Notes under the pieces: model-generated
Database searches by the model: none
Told to the model about the DNA's origin: nothing
Seen by the model: the letters and a program-made list of their open reading frames with translations, nothing else
Part shown: positions 33,165-41,173 of the stretch, one piece after another
Numbering within the stretch: position 1 is the first letter of the stretch
Layout of the letters: each line of letters begins with the position of its first letter
Origin: 12-FULL-44-12b sp964348525
GTDB lineage: Bacteria > Patescibacteriota > Minisyncoccia > Phycocordibacterales > Zambryskibacteraceae
Length of the DNA stretch: 64,000 bases
Assembly (NCBI GenBank): GCA_964348525.1
Contig: CAYGCY010000002.1
Coordinates: forward strand, 1-64,000
Reading direction: 5' to 3'
Translations under genes and position numbers: made by a program

Positions 33165-35039
33165 TTATTGTTTCGAATTTTCTGTAGATGATTCTGGTGG
33201 GGTCTGAGGCGGAGTTTCAGTGGGAGGAGTTTGCTGTGTATTCTGTTGCATTGCCTGCCCGACTTTCTGCAGTTCGTCCGACAGCTCTTGAGTGGCTTTC
33301 TTTATAGCCTCTGATGTTCCTGTGTCTTTAACTAACTTAAGTGCAGATATTTTTCCTTCTACACTTGTCTTCACATCGGCGGACACTTTATCTCCGGCAT
33401 CTTTCAAAGCTTTTTCAGATGCGTAAATGAGCTGTTCTGCCAAATTACGTGCCTCTGCAACTTCTTTCTTTTGTGCATCTTCAGAGGCGTGCAACTCTGC
33501 ATCTTTTTTCATTTTTTCTATGTCTTCTTTAGATAATCCACTCGACGCCTCTATTCTTATAGACTGCTCTTTATTGGTGCCTTTATCTTTTGCTTTTACA
33601 TTTAATATCCCATTTGCATCAATATCAAATGTCACTTCTATTTGTGGCATTCCGCGAGGAGCTGGCGGTATACCATCTAGAATAAATCTGCCCAAGGATT
33701 TGTTATCGCCCGCCATTGGTCTTTCTCCTTGAACTATGTGGATTTCTACGCTCGTCTGGTTGTCTGTTGCAGTAGAAAATACTTGGGAACGAGAAGCTGG
33801 GACGGTCGTATTTTTCTCTATGAGTTTTGTTGCCACCCCGCCCATAGTTTCTATCCCAAAAGAAAGAGGGATAACATCAAGCAACAGTATGTCTTTTACA
33901 TCCCCAGAAAGTACACCTGCCTGCACCGCTGCACCAAGTGCCACTACTTCATCAGGATTGATTGTTCTATTGGGTTCTTTGTTGAAAAACTTTTTTACTG
34001 CCTCAATCATGGCAGGCATTCTTGTTTGCCCTCCTACCAAAATAACCTCGTCTATTTCTCCAACCTTAAATGGAGAAGCTTCCATAGCGCGCTTTGTGAT
34101 AGACATGGCTCTATCCAAAAATTCTTGCGCCAATTCTTCTAACTTGGCACGGGTCATCTTTATTAGGAGATGCCTCGGACCAGTAGAATCTGAAGTTAGG
34201 AACGGAATATTTACTTCAGTTTCTGGAGTTGTAGAAAGCTCTATTTTTGCCTTTTCTGCTGCCTCATCGAGTCTCTGGAGAGCCAAAGCATCATTTCTTA
34301 CATCTATTCCGGATTCTTTTTTAAATTCTTCCGCCAGCCAATTAATTATTTTTTGATCTATATCCTTGCCTCCCAAATGTGAGTCGCCGTCTGTAGATTT
34401 TACTTCTACCACATCGTCTCCCACTTCCAAAATAGAAATATCAAATGTACCTCCTCCGAAGTCGAATACTGCTATTTTTTCGTTCTTCTTTTTATTAAAG
34501 CCGTATGCGAGCGCCGCTGCTGTGGGTTCATTTATTATTCTTTTCACATCTAAACCCGCTATTTGGCCCGCATCTTTTGTGGCTTGCCTTTGAGCATCAT
34601 TAAAATAGGCAGGCACCGTGATAATAGCTTCTGTGATTTTTTCTCCCAATTTTGCTTCTGCGTCAGCTTTTAATTTTTGCAAAATCATAGCTGAAATTTC
34701 TTCTGGACGAAGTTCTTTATCTCCCATCTTTACTAAAACTCCTCCGTTAGAAGACTTTGATACCTCAAAAGGCACTACCGTCTTGTCTTTTTGAACCCCA
34801 GGGTCATCAAACAAATGCCCCATAAATCTTTTTATGCCAAAAATAGTATTTTTAGGATTAGTGACTGCCTGTCTTTTGGCCAAAAGTCCAGCTAATCTTT
34901 CGCCTGTTTTTGAAATAGTGACAATAGACGGCGTGGTGCGCACACCCTCTGCGTTTTCTATTATTTTTGGGACACCCGCTTCCATTACGGCAACTGCCGA
35001 ATAAGTCGTGCCCAAATCTATTCCAATTATTTTTGCCAT
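33165..35039 (-). CDS. dnaK: Chaperone protein DnaK (Hsp70)
   Basis: 624 residues. ATPase domain 'IGIDLGTTYSAVAVME', 'IINEPTAAALAYGF', 'VFDFGGGTFDISI', 'ILVGGQTRMPAM'; substrate domain and helical lid follow. The tail is Pro/Thr/Gln/Ser-rich ('PPTETPPQTPPESSTENSKQ'). It works with GrpE (upstream) and DnaJ (downstream). Confidence 0.98.
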   Translation of the reverse strand: MAKIIGIDLGTTYSAVAVMEAGVPKIIENAEGVRTTPSIVTISKTGERLAGLLAKRQAVTNPKNTIFGIKRFMGHLFDDPGVQKDKTVVPFEVSKSSNGGVLVKMGDKELRPEEISAMILQKLKADAEAKLGEKITEAIITVPAYFNDAQRQATKDAGQIAGLDVKRIINEPTAAALAYGFNKKKNEKIAVFDFGGGTFDISILEVGDDVVEVKSTDGDSHLGGKDIDQKIINWLAEEFKKESGIDVRNDALALQRLDEAAEKAKIELSTTPETEVNIPFLTSDSTGPRHLLIKMTRAKLEELAQEFLDRAMSITKRAMEASPFKVGEIDEVILVGGQTRMPAMIEAVKKFFNKEPNRTINPDEVVALGAAVQAGVLSGDVKDILLLDVIPLSFGIETMGGVATKLIEKNTTVPASRSQVFSTATDNQTSVEIHIVQGERPMAGDNKSLGRFILDGIPPAPRGMPQIEVTFDIDANGILNVKAKDKGTNKEQSIRIEASSGLSKEDIEKMKKDAELHASEDAQKKEVAEARNLAEQLIYASEKALKDAGDKVSADVKTSVEGKISALKLVKDTGTSEAIKKATQELSDELQKVGQAMQQNTQQTPPTETPPQTPPESSTENSKQ

Positions 35040-35101
35040 GTGGTATTTATTAAGCTATTAAGTGCGGATAATATAGGACAAATTCTATAACTTATCAAGG
35101 C

Positions 35102-35617
35102 TTATTCGTGGCTATATACAGCCACTTTTGCGGGTCTCAAAACTCTATCGTGAAGTAAGTACCCTTTCTCTAGAACCTCTGCCACTTTGTGGTCTAAATC
35201 AGGGTCTGTGGTCAGAGTGGTTTTTACCGCTTCGTGAAGACTTGGGTTGAATGTCTCATTCTGTGGGTCTATCGCGACTACCCCTATTTTTTTAAGCGCG
35301 GAGTTAAGCTGAGAAAGTATAGCACTTATATCTTTGTCTGTTGCAGAAGCTATTTCTAGACTATGAATAATAGGAAACAATTCTTTTACAAATAAAGCTC
35401 CCGAATACTTTTCTCTCGTCCTCATCTCTTCTTCATCTCGTTTTCTCAAATTTATAAAATCAGCTTGAGCTCTCTGCCAACCATCTAAATATTCTTTGGC
35501 TTTTTCTTCGGTCTTTTTTAGTTTTTCTTTCAAACGAGAAACTTGCGACTGAGTATTCCCCTCACCGTCTTCTGGTATAAATTCTTCAATTTCAATCTCT
35601 TGGTCGTCTTTTTTCAT
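35102..35617 (-). CDS. grpE: Nucleotide exchange factor GrpE
   Basis: 171 residues: acidic N-terminus, coiled coil ('RLKEKLKKTEEKAKEYLDG'), 'WQRAQADFINLRKRDEEE' and the C-terminal beta domain ('GYLLHDRVLRPAKVAVY'). First gene of the heat-shock cluster. A TATATA box ends about 6 nt before the ATG. No CIRCE operator is present; an unrelated 18-bp inverted repeat lies upstream. Confidence 0.95.
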   Translation of the reverse strand: MKKDDQEIEIEEFIPEDGEGNTQSQVSRLKEKLKKTEEKAKEYLDGWQRAQADFINLRKRDEEEMRTREKYSGALFVKELFPIIHSLEIASATDKDISAILSQLNSALKKIGVVAIDPQNETFNPSLHEAVKTTLTTDPDLDHKVAEVLEKGYLLHDRVLRPAKVAVYSHE

Positions 35618-35641
35618 TATAGTTATATATCCTACAGCGGA

Positions 35642-35698
35642 AATATTACTTTCAAAAGCATTGGTAACCTTCTGACGCTTGCTTTTGAAAGCAATATT
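35642..35698. repeat. Inverted repeat upstream of grpE
   Basis: AATATTACTTTCAAAAGC (35642-35659) and GCTTTTGAAAGCAATATT (35681-35698) are inverted with 17 of 18 matches and a 21-nt spacer. No U tract follows on the minus strand, so it is not an obvious terminator. It may be an operator for the chaperone genes or an RNA hairpin after rpsI. Confidence 0.65.
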
Positions 35699-35711
35699 TT
35701 CGCGATTGTCC

Positions 35712-36113
35712 CTATCGTTTCGACCACTGAGGAGCTTTTCTTGCTTTCTTCAGACCGAATTTTCTTCTTTCTTTCATTCTAGGGTCTCTCTTCAACAGCC
35801 CTGCTTTTTTCAAAGATTTTCTCAAATCTGTATCCATTATGTTTAGGGCTCGTGCTATGCCATGAGACACTGCGTCTGCTTGAGAAGAAATTCCTCCTCC
35901 GAGAACTTTTACAGAAACGCTGACTGCATTTTCTAAACTTGCATTTTTAAGTGGAGCTAGCACTTTTTCACACAATTCAGCTACAGGAAAATATTCAGAC
36001 ATCTGCTTTCCATTTATTACTATAGAAAGAGTTGCACTTTTTGAGAGCCTAACGCGTGCCACGCTGGTTTTTCTTCTTCCTACTGCTTCAAAATATTTTT
36101 TAGTTTCCGACAT
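35712..36113 (-). CDS. rpsI: 30S ribosomal protein S9
   Basis: 133 residues with 'FEAVGRRKTSVARVRL', 'GGGISSQADAVSHGIARAL' and the C-terminal basic tail ending 'KARKAPQWSKR', which reaches the P site. Follows rplM by 1 nt, the standard L13-S9 pair. Confidence 0.96.
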   Translation of the reverse strand: MSETKKYFEAVGRRKTSVARVRLSKSATLSIVINGKQMSEYFPVAELCEKVLAPLKNASLENAVSVSVKVLGGGISSQADAVSHGIARALNIMDTDLRKSLKKAGLLKRDPRMKERRKFGLKKARKAPQWSKR

Positions 36114-36114
36114 A

Positions 36115-36468
36115 TTATTTCTTTACTGTTAGTCTTTTCATTCTTGGGGTTCTCAGCTTGTTTTTAGGAAGCATTCCATCCACTGCCTTTTTTACAGCTT
36201 CTTCCACTCCACGACGATCCATTAATCTCCCTAAAGACTCTTCTGTAAGACCTCCTGGGTATTGAGAGTGCGCTCTATACATCTTCTCTTTTTTCTTCTT
36301 TTCAGTTATCAAAAGTTTTCCTACATTCTCTATAACAACAAAAGTTTCGCCTTCTTTGTTGGGTGCATAGTTTACTGAGTCTTTCCCTATAAGAACCTTT
36401 GCCGCTTCCGAGGCTATCCTTCCGAGTCTTTTTCCTTCTGCGTTTATTGTGTAAATCTTTTTTGTCAT
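36115..36468 (-). CDS. rplM: 50S ribosomal protein L13
   Basis: 117 residues, shorter than the usual ~142. 'GKRLGRIASEAAKVLIGK', 'HSQYPGGLTEESLGRLMDRR' and 'AVDGMLPKNKLRTPRMKRL' are conserved; the C-terminal extension is missing. Upstream of rpsI, 4 nt after rplQ. Confidence 0.95.
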   Translation of the reverse strand: MTKKIYTINAEGKRLGRIASEAAKVLIGKDSVNYAPNKEGETFVVIENVGKLLITEKKKKEKMYRAHSQYPGGLTEESLGRLMDRRGVEEAVKKAVDGMLPKNKLRTPRMKRLTVKK

Positions 36469-36472
36469 GGTT

Positions 36473-36820
36473 TTATACGAATTCTATATAAGCCCTGTAT
36501 GATCCGTCTTGCAAACGTCTTACAGTCTTTATAATCCTTGTGTATCCACCTTTTCTATCTTTATATTGTGGGGCCAATTTTTCAATAAGTTTTTTTGCTT
36601 GTTTCTCGCCTATCTCCCCTATTAAGAATCTGCGCGACGCAAGAGTGCCCACTTTGGCTCGTGTTACTAATCTTTCTACATAAGGTCTTACTTCTTTTGC
36701 CTTTGCTTCTGAAGTTTCGATGCGTCCACGCAACACCAAAGAATGCGCCAAACCCTTCAAGAGTGCATTTCTCTGATTTTTGTCTCTCCCTAATGTTCTT
36801 TTATTCTTGTGATGACGCAT
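36473..36820 (-). CDS. rplQ: 50S ribosomal protein L17
   Basis: 115 residues: 'MRHHKNKRTLGRDKNQRNAL' at the N-terminus, 'RIETSEAKAKEVRPYVERL' and 'GGYTRIIKTVRRLQDGSY'. It follows rpoA, the conserved order of the alpha operon. Confidence 0.96.
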   Translation of the reverse strand: MRHHKNKRTLGRDKNQRNALLKGLAHSLVLRGRIETSEAKAKEVRPYVERLVTRAKVGTLASRRFLIGEIGEKQAKKLIEKLAPQYKDRKGGYTRIIKTVRRLQDGSYRAYIEFV

Positions 36821-36841
36821 GATATTTTCTATTTTTGTGTT

Positions 36842-37801
36842 TTAGTCCTTGAGAGTGATACCGAATTCGCTTAATGCTTTTCTGATTTCTTGAATTCCTT
36901 TTGCACCTAATCCGTCTACTTCCAAAAGGTCTTTCTCTCTTTTTCTAGCAAGACCGCCGACTGTTCTTATGTTTGCATTAGACAGCGCGTTCATAGTGCG
37001 AGCAGAAAGTCCAACGCTTTCCATTCTTGTTTTCAATACATCTGCATCTGGTTCTTTTTCTGATACCTGAGCACTTTCAGAAACTTCTCTTATTGGCAAT
37101 GGTTCCTCTTCTTTGAAGCCTATTATTGCTTTCAACTGATTTATCATTATTTCTATAGATTTCTCCAACGCTTCTTTCGGAGTTATGGTGCCATCGGTTT
37201 CTATAAATAATCTCAACCTATTGAAGTCTGTTCTGTCGCCTACACGCATTTGCTCTACTTCATAGCTTGCTCTTCGTATAGGGGCAAAAATGGCATCGAG
37301 AGCCAATGCGCCTACATCCATTTTTGTTTTTTGGATGACCTCTCTAGACATATAGCCAATTCCTCTTTCTACAGTTATTTCTATATCTATAGATGTTTTA
37401 CCATCAGCCAAAGTGCATATTTCCTGTTCTGGATTCAATATTTCTATTTGTCCTGGGAACTCAATATCTCCTGCGGTTAAAGTCTTTGGGCCTTTCGCTT
37501 TTAGAGTCATCTTCTGAGCTTCATTTGAAGACATTCTTATTCTTATTTTCTTTAAATTTAAAAGAATGGTTATCACATCCTCTTTTATTCCAGAAATAGT
37601 AGAGAATTCATGCTCAACTCCGTCTATTTTTATTTGAGTGATAGCAGCTCCTGGAAGAGACGACAAAATAATCCTTCTCAAAGAATTTCCAAGTGTGTGA
37701 CCATAGCCCGGATACAATCCGTCTATTTCATACATCCCTGAAAACCCTTCTTCAGTTACTATCTTTGGTTTTGATGGTAAAACAATTGATATATCATTCA
37801 T
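36842..37801 (-). CDS. rpoA: RNA polymerase subunit alpha
   Basis: 319 residues. N-terminal dimerisation domain ('GYGHTLGNSLRRIILSSLPG', 'HEFSTISGIKEDV') and C-terminal DNA-binding domain with a helix-hairpin-helix ('NALSNANIRTVGGLARKRE', 'LEVDGLGAKGIQEIRKAL'). It assembles RNA polymerase. The retained C-terminal domain means UP-element and activator contacts are possible. Confidence 0.97.
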   Translation of the reverse strand: MNDISIVLPSKPKIVTEEGFSGMYEIDGLYPGYGHTLGNSLRRIILSSLPGAAITQIKIDGVEHEFSTISGIKEDVITILLNLKKIRIRMSSNEAQKMTLKAKGPKTLTAGDIEFPGQIEILNPEQEICTLADGKTSIDIEITVERGIGYMSREVIQKTKMDVGALALDAIFAPIRRASYEVEQMRVGDRTDFNRLRLFIETDGTITPKEALEKSIEIMINQLKAIIGFKEEEPLPIREVSESAQVSEKEPDADVLKTRMESVGLSARTMNALSNANIRTVGGLARKREKDLLEVDGLGAKGIQEIRKALSEFGITLKD

Positions 37802-37818
37802 GGTAATTTTTGTTATTT

Positions 37819-38430
37819 TTATCTTGCGTAATACTCAAGCACTGCATTTAAATCAAACATCGTCTCCGCTTGGCTGATTTCAGGAACTGCCGTGACAAGC
37901 GCTTCCATCTTTTCTGGATCTGTCTTTAACCACTGAGGTGGAGTATAAGTTTTATTTTTTTCTACCAAATCAGCAAACATTGGTGAGCTAGAGCTTTGTG
38001 GACGAATTTGTACCTTGTCCCCGACATAAACATTAAACGATGGTATGGTTACTTTTTTGCCATTGACCAAGATGTGGCCATGAGAAACTGCCTGTTTTGA
38101 TGCTGTACGGGTAGGTCTAAATCCAGCTCTGTACACAACATTGTCCAATCTGCTTTCAAGTTTTGCATACAATCTGCTCTGTCCGTGAGAGTCTTTTTTC
38201 TCTAAAACCTCTTTCACATATTTCGCAAATTGTTTTTCTGTTATTAGGTATGTGTATCTAGCTTTCTGCTTTTCTAAAAGTTGCATACCGAAGTTGGATT
38301 TTGGTCTTTGAGGAACTTTCCCAGCTCTTTCTTTTTTGGAAAGATTAAGAGCATATTTTTGAGTTTGAGTTTTCTCAAAAATAGGTGCCCCAAGTCTTCT
38401 CGCTATTTTATATTTTGGTCCTAATTTCAT
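37819..38430 (-). CDS. rpsD: 30S ribosomal protein S4
   Basis: 203 residues: 'LGPKYKIARRLGAPIF' and the S4 RNA-binding domain ('SRLDNVVYRAGFRPTRTASK', 'VSHGHILVNGKKVTIPSF'). No N-terminal zinc Cys set, so it is the C-minus type. S4 often represses its own operon, which could involve the leader upstream of rpsK. Confidence 0.96.
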   Translation of the reverse strand: MKLGPKYKIARRLGAPIFEKTQTQKYALNLSKKERAGKVPQRPKSNFGMQLLEKQKARYTYLITEKQFAKYVKEVLEKKDSHGQSRLYAKLESRLDNVVYRAGFRPTRTASKQAVSHGHILVNGKKVTIPSFNVYVGDKVQIRPQSSSSPMFADLVEKNKTYTPPQWLKTDPEKMEALVTAVPEISQAETMFDLNAVLEYYAR

Positions 38431-38432
38431 AT

Positions 38433-38861
38433 TTATACTCTTCTTGGTTTTTTAGGTTTTGGGCCATTATGCGGAACTGGAGTCATGTCACGAATCGTCC
38501 CCAAAATAACTCCTTTCGTCAAAAACCCTCTTATAGACGACTCTCTTCCAGAGCCTACTCCCTTTACTACTACATCAACCTTCTTTATTCCTATATTCTG
38601 AGCATTTTGTGCCAAAAGCTCGCCCACCTTAGCGGCTGCAAAGGGTGTTCCTTTTTTTGCCCCCTTAAATCCAAGTGAGCCAGAAGAAGACCAAGCGAGA
38701 GTATTGCCCTTCGAATCTGTAAGCGTAAGCTTTGTATTGTTATAAGTAGACTCTACATATAACTTCCCTGATTCAGTTCTTTTTTTAGACGAAGAAGCAG
38801 GTGCAGTCTTTGCACCCTCACCTTCCTGTGATTCTGTTTTTACTATTCGTTTTTTACCCAT
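38433..38861 (-). CDS. rpsK: 30S ribosomal protein S11
   Basis: 142 residues with a charged N-terminal extension ('KTESQEGEGAKTAPASSSKK') ahead of the S11 core: 'ESTYNNTKLTLTDSKGN', 'GAKKGTPFAAAKVGELLA' and 'IRDMTPVPHNGPKPKKPRRV'. It lies in the rpsM-rpsK-rpsD-rpoA order, but a 123-nt spacer with an internal promoter separates it from rpsM. Confidence 0.96.
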   Translation of the reverse strand: MGKKRIVKTESQEGEGAKTAPASSSKKRTESGKLYVESTYNNTKLTLTDSKGNTLAWSSSGSLGFKGAKKGTPFAAAKVGELLAQNAQNIGIKKVDVVVKGVGSGRESSIRGFLTKGVILGTIRDMTPVPHNGPKPKKPRRV

Positions 38862-38984
38862 TGGCTATCCGGAACTCAATCGGTTTCTAGCGTATCTAGC
38901 CCCAAAACTTGACTTGAATACCAAAATTCTCGTATATAAATGCGAGAAGAATATTGTATAGGAACATTAAAATTTTGGCAAGTG
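38862..38984 (-). promoter_or_regulatory. rpsM-rpsK spacer with internal promoter and hairpin
   Basis: Minus strand TTGCCA (38981-38976), 17-bp spacer, TACAAT (38958-38953). Downstream the leader can fold: CTTG-CCAAAATT near the promoter pairs with AATTTTGG..CAAG, and TCTCG / CGAGA forms a smaller hairpin inside. It may give rpsK-rpsD-rpoA extra or S4-controlled expression. Confidence 0.5.
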
Positions 38985-39365
38985 TTATTTCTTTTCTACT
39001 GCCTTTCTCCCTGTACCCATGGTCTTTCTGACGTTGCCCCTGCGTGTCCTCGAATTTGTCTTTGTTCTCTGTCCTCGTACAGGTAGCACTCTAGCATGCC
39101 TAGTACCCCTATACGCCTTTATATCCTTTAAGCGCTTAATATTACCCGCTACTTGGCGCTTTAAATCCCCCTCTACTGTAAAAGATTCTACTAGCGATCG
39201 AACTTTGTTTTCAGATTCTACAGATAGACTGGCTGGACGAGCGCCGTAATCAACCCCCGCTTTTTTCAATATTTCTTGCGCCCTAGATCGGCCTATACCA
39301 TAAATAACGGTAAGCCCTATTTCTAGTCTTTTCTCTTCTGGAATTGTGATACCGAGTATACGCAT
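38985..39365 (-). CDS. rpsM: 30S ribosomal protein S13
   Basis: 126 residues: 'RILGITIPEEKRLEIGLTVI', 'YGIGRSRAQEILKKAGV', 'RHARVLPVRGQRTKTNSRTR' and a basic tail ending 'GTGRKAVEKK'. It lies 2 nt after rpmJ. Confidence 0.97.
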   Translation of the reverse strand: MRILGITIPEEKRLEIGLTVIYGIGRSRAQEILKKAGVDYGARPASLSVESENKVRSLVESFTVEGDLKRQVAGNIKRLKDIKAYRGTRHARVLPVRGQRTKTNSRTRRGNVRKTMGTGRKAVEKK

Positions 39366-39367
39366 TT

Positions 39368-39484
39368 TTATCCTTGTCTTTGTTTATGACGGGCATTTGC
39401 CTTGCAAATAACATACACCACCCCTCGACGGCGTACGGTTTGGCACTTTTCACACATTTTCTTTACGGAAGATTTTACTTTCAT
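39368..39484 (-). CDS. rpmJ: 50S ribosomal protein L36
   Basis: 38 residues: 'MKVKSSVKKMCEKCQTVRRR' then 'GVVYVICKANARHKQRQG'. The C-x2-C..C-x4-H zinc site is complete, so it is the zinc-binding form. It fits the infA-rpmJ-rpsM order exactly, with 2 nt to rpsM. Confidence 0.96.
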   Translation of the reverse strand: MKVKSSVKKMCEKCQTVRRRGVVYVICKANARHKQRQG

Positions 39485-39524
39485 AAGAGACCAAATACTA
39501 AACTATATAGCTAAATATGTCTAG

Positions 39525-39746
39525 CTAGAGTCTTTTTACAATCCTCCCCTTTCCTCCATATTCGTCTTTTTCTATTTCTACTCTATCGCCCACCAAAATC
39601 CTTATTCTATGAAGTCTCATTTTCCCAGACAAAAAAGTAAGCATCTCTGCTTCATTTTCGCCGTCTTTATAAGAAACCCTGAAAAGGGTGTTTGGTAAGG
39701 CTTCTATTACGGTTCCTATAATCTTCTCTTTTTGCTGATGTGCCAT
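39525..39746 (-). CDS. infA: Translation initiation factor IF-1
   Basis: 73 residues, an OB fold: 'KIIGTVIEALPNTLFRVSY', 'LTFLSGKMRLHRIRILVGDR' and 'GGKGRIVKRL'. First gene of the ribosomal operon. IF-1 acts at the 30S A site during initiation, relevant here because many mRNAs appear leaderless. Confidence 0.97.
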   Translation of the reverse strand: MAHQQKEKIIGTVIEALPNTLFRVSYKDGENEAEMLTFLSGKMRLHRIRILVGDRVEIEKDEYGGKGRIVKRL

Positions 39747-39767
39747 TCAGTTAGTAGTTTTATATAT

Positions 39768-41099
39768 TTATTGCTCCAGTTTGTTCACTACTATAGTAAA
39801 GTCTTTGGCCATTACGGGCAACTTTGATACCCATGGGGGCAAGAGGCTTACTTTCATCTGATCTATTGCTGGGAATGTCTCTTTCACGGTTTGTAAATCT
39901 GTTTTTTGTTTTCCGCTTAATGCTGTTATTAGCTCTTCATTTTTTATATCTCCTACAAATACCAGGTCTCCTTTTATACTAAATTGCATACTTTGGTCTC
40001 GTGTGGGGTCAAATTTTGAGCCATCTTTCAGCGCGAAGACAAGGCTATCTGCGTTTGAAAGAGTTACTGGAATATCTTTTAATTCAGAAGATTGGCTAGC
40101 TAAAAATTGTCCGAGCACTATTCTGTCTGAAATAACCGCCGTTATAGAGCCATTTATATTTATCTTTACAGAACTTCCGGATGGTTCACTTTGATCGGCT
40201 GGGGCAAAAGAAAACTTTTCTAATCCAGAAAGAATTATCATAGACGACGGTATCTGGCTTTTGGCTGATTTTATAAGCTCTGCCTTTAGGGCATTTTCTA
40301 TTTCTGTTTCTGCTACCACCCTGTCCGCTTCAGCCACTTTTTTCATCATCCCAACAAAACCGCCAGACATAGGAGTCTTTGAGCGCGCGTACATTGTTTT
40401 GTATTTAGGGTCATTCTTAAAGCCTGGGATAGTGAAATCGGTTAGGCCTATATTGTATTTTTCTCCTATATCATCGGCATAAACCACAGCCTCAATGCTT
40501 CCGGGTATTTTCTTGCCGTCTACAGTTTTTTGCCCTGGTACCACAACAGAATCTGAAATTCTGAATATTAAGCCTTCTGGGCTCTCAAAGCGCGTATTTT
40601 TTATTAGTCTTTGACTAGCTGTGCCGGCGTCATTGTAAATAACTATCGTACCGCTAGCTTTTCTTTGAACCTCCTCTTCGCCATTAGCCTTCACGGTTTT
40701 TCCTCCAGTTTTGGTAATTGTAACTACTTGGAAAGGAAGAGAATTACTTGGCTCTTTTCCACTCGCTACTGAGTCCACTTTGTAACCATTAAAAATATCT
40801 GTGAAATTAGCTTTCACTACTCTTGGAGTTATTTCTATACGCGCCCCAGACATGAAAGACATCACCACAAGCGCTATAGCAAGGATCCCTACCACCCCAC
40901 CTATCCACCACCAAACTTTTTTGGTACCACCAAAATTTGGCATAGAAAATTTCATTGACCTCTTTGGGGGTCTTGGGAGTACTGGCCCAGAATCACGCAT
41001 TAAAGTAGGGGTCTCTCTCCTGCCCTTTGGTAGAGGTACATTTCGTATTGATCTGCCACCATTGGGAGGCACCATATCCTGAAGTACATTTTTAGTCAT
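39768..41099 (-). CDS. Single-pass membrane protein with baseplate-J-like extracellular region
   Basis: 443 residues. A Pro/Arg-rich cytoplasmic part (~1-58, 'PVLPRPPKRSMKFSMP') precedes one membrane helix (~62-84, 'WWWIGGVVGILAIALVVMSF'). The long outer part is beta-rich: 'GTIVIYNDAGTASQRLIKNT' and 'FRISDSVVVPGQ' resemble the start of baseplate-J-like domains, a family often annotated on CPR membrane proteins. The function is not known. TATAAT lies 10 nt before the ATG. It runs toward infA on the same strand. Confidence 0.6.
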   Translation of the reverse strand: MTKNVLQDMVPPNGGRSIRNVPLPKGRRETPTLMRDSGPVLPRPPKRSMKFSMPNFGGTKKVWWWIGGVVGILAIALVVMSFMSGARIEITPRVVKANFTDIFNGYKVDSVASGKEPSNSLPFQVVTITKTGGKTVKANGEEEVQRKASGTIVIYNDAGTASQRLIKNTRFESPEGLIFRISDSVVVPGQKTVDGKKIPGSIEAVVYADDIGEKYNIGLTDFTIPGFKNDPKYKTMYARSKTPMSGGFVGMMKKVAEADRVVAETEIENALKAELIKSAKSQIPSSMIILSGLEKFSFAPADQSEPSGSSVKININGSITAVISDRIVLGQFLASQSSELKDIPVTLSNADSLVFALKDGSKFDPTRDQSMQFSIKGDLVFVGDIKNEELITALSGKQKTDLQTVKETFPAIDQMKVSLLPPWVSKLPVMAKDFTIVVNKLEQ

Positions 41100-41173
41100 T
41101 TATAAAATGATTATACCTCTATGCCGAAGCATAAACAATAACTGTGTTGTTGAAAAAGTGTATTAGGAAAAAT

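Noticed and set aside
35642..35698. CIRCE heat-shock operator
   Set aside because: Neither TTAGCACTC nor GAGTGCTAA is present; arms and spacer length differ.
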